DNA from: JAHJDS01 sp964569795
Lineage (GTDB): Bacteria; Desulfobacterota; Desulfarculia; Desulfarculales; JAHJDS01
Length of the DNA: 64,000 bases
Direction: 5' to 3'
NCBI GenBank assembly: GCA_964569795.1
Contig: CAZMVB010000002.1
Location: 1 to 64,000 of the forward strand
The translations under genes and the position numbers were made by a program. Shown piece after piece: positions 59,762 through 64,000 of the stretch. Numbering within the stretch: position 1 is the stretch's first letter; each line of letters begins with the position of its first letter. The notes beneath the pieces were generated by a model. It had not been told where the DNA came from, searched no databases, and saw only the letters and a program-made list of their open reading frames with translations.

Positions 59762-59923
59762 CCCCGGCCTGTACCCGACCGGGGGTCCGGTCCGACCGCC
59801 GCTTGAGACAGCGACCGGAGAAATCGTCGGTTACAAGGACCGGAACGGAGGCGCGTTCCGGGTCGTTCACTGATTGAGGACCGGTTCGGCTGACAAGACG
59901 GCCGGTCCAGGCGTGGTCCGAAC
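59762..59923 (+). promoter_or_regulatory. Structured 5' leader of fdhA
   Basis: Three inverted repeats lie in the leader: CCCCGG/CCGGGG (59762-59767, 59779-59784); GACCGGAAC/GTTCCGGGTC (59838-59846, 59855-59864, one bulge); and GTTCGG/CCGAAC (59884-59889, 59918-59923). The last ends 3 bases before the GGAGGAGGT ribosome site. It could be a riboswitch or attenuator, but I cannot match it to the known Moco motif. Confidence 0.4.
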
Positions 59924-59938
59924 TTGGAGGAGGTAGGT

Positions 59939-62900
59939 ATGGCCGTAAACAGACGAGATTTTCTCAAAATCACGGGGAGCGCCGCCTTAGGCGGCACGGC
60001 CGTGGCCCTGGGGGTGGACCTGGCTCCCCTGGAGGCCCACGCCAAGGGGCTCCGCACCAGAGGGGCGAAACAATCGACCTCCATCTGTCCGTACTGCGCG
60101 GTGGGATGCGGGTTGATCATCAGCGCCCGGCGGGGCAAGGTCGTCAACACCGAGGGTGACCCCGACCATCCCATCAACCGCGGGGCCCTGTGCGCCAAGG
60201 GGGCCGGCCTGTATCAGGTGGCCAACAACAAGGACCGGCTGACCAGGCCCCTGTACCGGGCGCCGGGGGCCACCCGGTGGCGGACGGTGAGCTGGGACTG
60301 GGCCCTCAACCGGATCGCCGACCGGATCAAGAAGACCCGGGACGCCGGCTTCGTCCACAAGAACGCCAGGGGCCAGGTGGTCAACCGGACCGACAACATC
60401 GCCCACGTGGGATCGGCCGCCCTGGACAACGAGGAGTGCTGGATCCTCCAGGGGATGATGCGGGCCCTGGGCCTGGTCTATATCGAACACCAGGCCCGAA
60501 TATGACACAGCGCCACCGTAGCGGCTCTGGCAGAGTCGTTTGGACGCGGCGCGATGACCAATCACTGGATCGACATCGGCAACAGTGATTGCATTTTGAT
60601 CATGGGCTCCAACGCGGCGGAGAACCACCCCATCTCCTTCAAGTGGGTCGAGCGCGCCCGACTCAATAATGGGGCCAAGCTCCTGAGCGTTGATCCCAGA
60701 TTCACCCGCACCTCGGCCCGGGCCGATTTTTACGCGGCCCTTCGTTCCGGGACCGACATCGCCTTCCTGGGCGGGATGATGAACTACATCCTGACCAACG
60801 ACAAATACTTCCAGGAGTACGTGGCCAACTACACCAACGCCTCCTTCATCCTCAAGCCCAGTTACTACTTCAAGGACGGCCTGTTCTCGGGCTACAACCC
60901 CAAGACCAGGTCGTACAACAAGAAGACGTGGGGCTTCGAGACCAACGCGGCGGGCATTCCCAAGCGCGACCTGACTCTCAAGAATCCCCGGTCCGTGTTC
61001 CAGCAGCTCAAGAAGCACTACTCCCGCTACACCCTGGACAAGGTCTCGGCCGTGACCGGCACGCCCAAGAGCGATCTCCAGACGGTGTACGAGACCTACG
61101 CGGCCACGGGCAAGCGGGGCATGGCCGGGACGATCATGTACGCCATGGGCTGGACCCAGCACACCGTGGGCGTCCAGAACATCCGGGCCATGGCCATGAT
61201 CCAGCTCCTGCTGGGCAACATGGGCGTGGCCGGCGGCGGCGTCAACGCCCTGCGGGGTGAGTCCAACGTCCAGGGCTCGACCGACCACTGCCTGCTGTGG
61301 CACATCTGGCCCGGCTACCTCAAGACGCCCCGGGCCTCCAACGTCTCCCTGGCGGCCTACAACAAGAAGTGGACGCCCGTCACCCACGACCCGTTGTCGG
61401 CCAACTGGTGGGGCAACTACCCCAAATACTCGGTCAGCTTCCTCAAGGCCATGTTCGGCAAGGCGGCCACCAAGAAGAACGACTTCGGGTACGACTGGAT
61501 GCCCAAGGTCGATAACGGGGTGTCCTACTCCTGGCTGGACCTGTTCGACGAGATGTACAAGGGCAAGTTCAAGGGCTTCTTCGCCTGGGGCCAGAACCCG
61601 GCCTGCTCCGGGGCCAACGCCAACAAGAACCGGGCGGCCTTCGCCAAGCTGGACTGGATGGTCAACGTCAACCTGTTCCCCAACGAGACCGGCGCCTTCT
61701 GGAAGGGTCCGGGCATGGACCCCAAGAAGATCAAGACCGAGGTCTTCCTGCTGCCCTGCGCCTCCTCCATGGAGAAGGAGGGGTCGATCACCAACTCGGG
61801 CCGGTGGAGCCAGTGGCGCTACAAGGCGGTCAACCCGCCCGGTCAGGCCAGGCCCGACGGGGACATCATGGTCGAGCTGTGGAAGCGGATCGTCCGCCGC
61901 TACAAGAGGGGCGGCAAGTTCCGCCAGCCGATCCTCCACTTCCGGACCGACTGGATGAAGCGCGGCCGGTACGACGCCCACGGCATCGCCAAGCTGATCA
62001 ACGGCTACTTCGAAAAGGACACGGTGATCAAGGGCAAGACCTACAAGAAGGGCACCCTGGTGCCCAGCTTCGCCTTCCTGAAGGCCGACGGCTCGACCAG
62101 CTCGGGCAACTGGCTGTACTGCAACTCGTACACCCAGAAGGGCAACATGGCCGCCCGCCGGGGCAAGAAGGACCCCTCGGGCATCGGGCTCTATTCCCAG
62201 TGGTCCTGGTGCTGGCCGGTCAACCGGCGGATCATCTACAACCGGGCCTCGGTGGACCTCAAGGGCCAGCCCTGGGACACCAGGCACCCGGTCATCCGGT
62301 TCGCCGGCAAGGCGGTCGGCGGCAAGTACGTCACCAAGAAGTGGGTCGGCGACGTGCCCGACGGCGGCTGGTACCCGATGGAGAACCCGGACGGCTCGCC
62401 CCGCAAGGACACCCGCTACCCGTTCATCATGAAGCCCTCCGGATTCGCCCACATCTTCGGACCCGGACGGGCCGACGGTCCCTTCCCCGAGCACTACGAA
62501 CCCCTGGAGTGCCCGGTCAAGAAGAACCTGTTCTCGTCTCAACTGATCAACCCCACGGTCAAGCTGTACGCCAGCAACCTCGACATCTTGCGGTCCTGCG
62601 ACCCCGAGTACCCCTTCGTGGCGACCACCTACCGGATCACCGAGCACTGGCAGACGGGCGTTCTGACCCGGTGGCAGCCCTGGCTGCTCGAGGCCGAACC
62701 CCAGCAGTTCTGCGAGATGAGCCATCAGTTGGCCAAGCTCCGGGGCATCAACAACGGGGACAAGGTCATCGTCCGCTCCCCCCGGGGCCAGGTCGAGGCG
62801 GTGGCCATGGTCACCAACCGGTTCCGGCCGTTTACGATCGAGGGCAACGAGATCCATGAGATCGGACTGCCCTGGTGTTACGGCTGGCGCCATCCCAAGG

Positions 62901-63007
62901 ACGGCGGGGATTCATCCAACCTGCTGACGCCGTCGGTGGGGGACCCCAACACCCGGATCCCGGAGACCAAGGCCTTCATGGTCAACGTGGTCAGGAAGGG
63001 GAGGTAA
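59939..63007 (+). CDS. fdhA: Formate dehydrogenase catalytic subunit, selenocysteine-containing
   Basis: Reading through the in-frame TGA at 60503-60505 gives one 1022-residue protein with selenocysteine at 189. Downstream residues H-S-A-T-V-A-A-L-A-E-S-F-G-R-G-A-M-T-N-H-W continue the family exactly. A Tat signal (NRRDFLK, R5-R6) directs it to the periplasm. The [4Fe-4S] ligands are C50, C53, C57 and C85. The rest binds two molybdopterin guanine dinucleotides around Mo or W (MGSNAAENHPISFKW, WGQNPACSGANANKNR, and the C-terminal RSPRGQVEAVAMVT). It oxidises formate to CO2. ATG 59939 follows GGAGGAGGT. fdhB lies 3 bases downstream. Confidence 0.97.
60503..60538 (+). promoter_or_regulatory. SECIS element after the Sec TGA codon
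   Basis: The TGA is at 60503-60505. CGGCTCT (60522-60528) pairs with AGAGTCG (60532-60538), including one G-U, around the 3-base loop GGC. The loop begins 23 bases after the codon and has G in its first positions, which fits the loose consensus for bacterial SECIS hairpins recognised by SelB. Confidence 0.75.
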
Positions 63008-63010
63008 GCC

Positions 63011-63667
63011 ATGGCTGGAAAAGGATTCTTCGTCGATACCAGCAAATGCACCGCCTGCCGTGGCTGCCAGATCAGCTGCAAGCAGTGGAATCAGCTCCCG
63101 GCAACCAGGACCAGGCAGCGCGGCACACATCAGAACCCGCCGGACCTCTCGGCGGTGACCTGGCGCCTGGTCCACTTCGCCGAGTACGAGGGGTCGGACC
63201 ACAAACCGTTGTGGTACTTCTTCTCCGAGGCCTGCCGTCACTGCGTGGACCCGCCGTGCAAGGCCGTGGCGGACAACTACCACAAGGGGGCCATCATCCA
63301 TGACAAGGCCACCGGCGCGGTCATCTTCACCCGGAACACCCGGCGGGTGGCCAGGCATTTCAAGGAGATCCACGAGGCCTGTCCCTACCGCATCCCGCGG
63401 TTGAACGCCAAGACCAGGGTCATGGCCAAGTGCACCATGTGCCTGGACCGGGTCAGGGCCGGGCAACTGCCGGCCTGCGCCAAGTCGTGTCCCAGCGGCG
63501 CGATCACCTTCGGCGACCTGGACAAGATGACCGCCGCGGCCAAGGCCCGGCTGGCCGTGCTCAAGAAGACCAAACCCCAGGCCCAGATCCTGAGTCTGGG
63601 CGACGTCCGGGTCCTGTTCCTGGTCACGGACAAGCCGGCCCGGTACGCCAAGTACGCCGCCGGCTGA
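63011..63667 (+). CDS. fdhB: Formate dehydrogenase iron-sulfur subunit
   Basis: The 218-residue ferredoxin-like subunit carries cysteines for four [4Fe-4S] clusters: CTACRGCQISC, CRHCVDPPC, the C in HEACPYR, CTMCLDRV and CAKSCPSGA. It has no C-terminal membrane helix and no signal peptide, so it would be co-exported with FdhA by the Tat system as a soluble AB enzyme, as in Desulfovibrio. It would pass electrons to a periplasmic cytochrome c. No cytochrome b subunit follows. A strong terminator ends the operon. Confidence 0.94.
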   Translation: MAGKGFFVDTSKCTACRGCQISCKQWNQLPATRTRQRGTHQNPPDLSAVTWRLVHFAEYEGSDHKPLWYFFSEACRHCVDPPCKAVADNYHKGAIIHDKATGAVIFTRNTRRVARHFKEIHEACPYRIPRLNAKTRVMAKCTMCLDRVRAGQLPACAKSCPSGAITFGDLDKMTAAAKARLAVLKKTKPQAQILSLGDVRVLFLVTDKPARYAKYAAG

Positions 63668-63756
63668 CAACCTGACCAGGCGTTGCGTCGTCTCCCTGGC
63701 CGGGGACGGAGCGGGGTGTCCCGCCCCGTCCCCCATTCCGGATCGGCCAGGACGCT

Positions 63757-63796
63757 GGCGGGCCGGCCCCCGCACCGGGGTCGGCCCGCCCTTTTT
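63757..63796 (+). terminator. Rho-independent terminator after fdhAB
   Basis: GGCGGGCCGGCCCC (63757-63770) pairs with GGGGTCGGCCCGCC (63777-63790) through a 14-bp stem with one G-U pair, followed by CTTTTTG. This is the strongest terminator in the window. Confidence 0.85.
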
Positions 63797-63822
63797 GGGG
63801 CTCCGGGTGGCCGGGGACCGGA

Positions 63823-63838
63823 GGTTGTGATAACTTGA
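63823..63838 (+). promoter_or_regulatory. Extended -10-like motif before the last gene
   Basis: GGTTGTGATAACTTGA contains TG-T-GATAAC and lies about 20 bases before the ATG, after the fdhAB terminator. The same GTGATAACTTG occurs before the FmdE gene at 54350. Confidence 0.4.
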
Positions 63839-63854
63839 AAACCAGGAGGGGTGC

Positions 63855-64000
63855 ATGACGGACCACGACCTGCCGGCCACGGCCCGGGCGCTCGGCCAGG
63901 CCCAGCCCCAGTATCGCGATCTTCTCGAGGCCCTGGCCCGGGTCTGGGCCGTGACCGAGTCCGTCTCGGCCCACCCCGAGATCCCGGCGGTGGACGAGCA
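63855..64000 (+). CDS. Start of a gene after fdhAB, possibly fdhE-like (partial)
   Basis: The ATG at 63855 has an AGGAGGGG site. The 48 visible residues (start MTDHDLPATARALGQAQPQY, then RDLLEALARVWAVTESV) are helical, Ala/Leu-rich and run off the window. FdhE, a formate dehydrogenase maturation factor, commonly follows these operons and begins with similar helices. Without its cysteine motifs, which would lie downstream, this is only a context-based guess. Confidence 0.4.
   Translation, partial: MTDHDLPATARALGQAQPQYRDLLEALARVWAVTESVSAHPEIPAVDE

Larger units (their letters stand above)
59432..59938. other. Divergent moaA/fdhA control region with a long fdh leader
   Basis: About 500 bases between moaA and fdhA. 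On the moaA side the minus strand has GTGTTAACTTTCTATAGG (near 59508-59525), a possible -10 region. On the fdh side a promoter at 59622-59650 is followed by about 280 transcribed bases with several stem-loops. There is no gene. Confidence 0.6.

Noticed and set aside
59683..59938. Known Moco riboswitch in the fdhA leader
   Set aside because: Stem-loops exist, but I could not align them with the conserved Moco RNA core, so only a generic structured leader is reported.
59939..60554. FdhA could be a pseudogene broken by a stop codon
   Set aside because: The frame is unchanged across the TGA, the flanking residues are those of selenocysteine FDHs, and a SECIS-like hairpin follows.
63011..63667. 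Membrane-bound FDH-N type beta subunit
   Set aside because: No C-terminal hydrophobic helix and no gamma subunit follow. The operon ends at a strong terminator.

Overview
The window is GC-rich chromosomal DNA from a Gram-negative anaerobe, most likely a high-GC Desulfobacterota (delta-proteobacterial) sulfate reducer or syntroph. This is inferred from gene content: a selenocysteine formate dehydrogenase of the soluble periplasmic AB type, 2-hydroxyacyl-CoA dehydratase-like subunits, LPS/KDO genes, and many ferredoxin-like and CoA-linked proteins. GTG and TTG starts and 1-8 bp gene overlaps are common. There is no phage, transposase or CRISPR signal.

Layout. 1-860: the end of an AMP-forming acyl-CoA ligase, then a repeat- and hairpin-rich intergenic stretch. 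866-1240: a small AbrB-like regulator with its own strong promoter and terminator. 1.5-3.9 kb (minus): two 2-hydroxyacyl-CoA dehydratase/benzoyl-CoA reductase-like subunits, divergent from a DUF523-DUF1722 protein, tpx and a MaoC hydratase. 6.3-8.7 kb (minus): a TPR protein plus a small membrane protein. 8.9-12.7 kb (plus): a MerR regulator, a membrane protein with an SCP2 domain, a winged-helix/4Fe-4S protein and an FMN-reductase-like protein also ending in SCP2, followed by a divergent DUF89-like gene. 14.7-16.5 kb (minus): an orphan MacB-type permease and a diheme cytochrome lipoprotein.

16.9-34.0 kb is a complete, tightly packed division and cell-wall (dcw) cluster: mraZ-rsmH-ftsL-ftsI-murE-murF-mraY-murD-ftsW-murG-murC-murB-ftsQ-ftsA-ftsZ. 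A textbook MraZ operator precedes it, and there is no ddl gene. Next come a LOG-like protein and a stand-alone response regulator. 35.4-45.1 kb is the pyrG-kdsA-kdsC-lptC-lptA-lptB-rpoN-hpf-ptsN-rapZ-EIIA(Man)-rimI cluster, which covers CTP, KDO and LPS transport, sigma-54 and PTS regulation. 45.2-48.6 kb is gap-pgk-tpiA-secG and a tRNA-Leu(GAG). 48.8-53.1 kb holds a GntR regulator, thiolase and 3-hydroxyacyl-CoA dehydrogenase, facing an SDR and an NTF2-like protein.

53.1-64.0 kb is a molybdenum/tungsten cofactor and formate dehydrogenase region: three different MoeA paralogues (one fused to a periplasmic-binding-protein-like domain), an FmdE-domain protein, moaA, and fdhAB. FdhA contains an in-frame TGA (Sec189) followed by a SECIS-like hairpin. 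The genes make a coherent set: MoaA starts pterin synthesis, the MoeA proteins insert metal, and FdhA needs the resulting bis-MGD cofactor.
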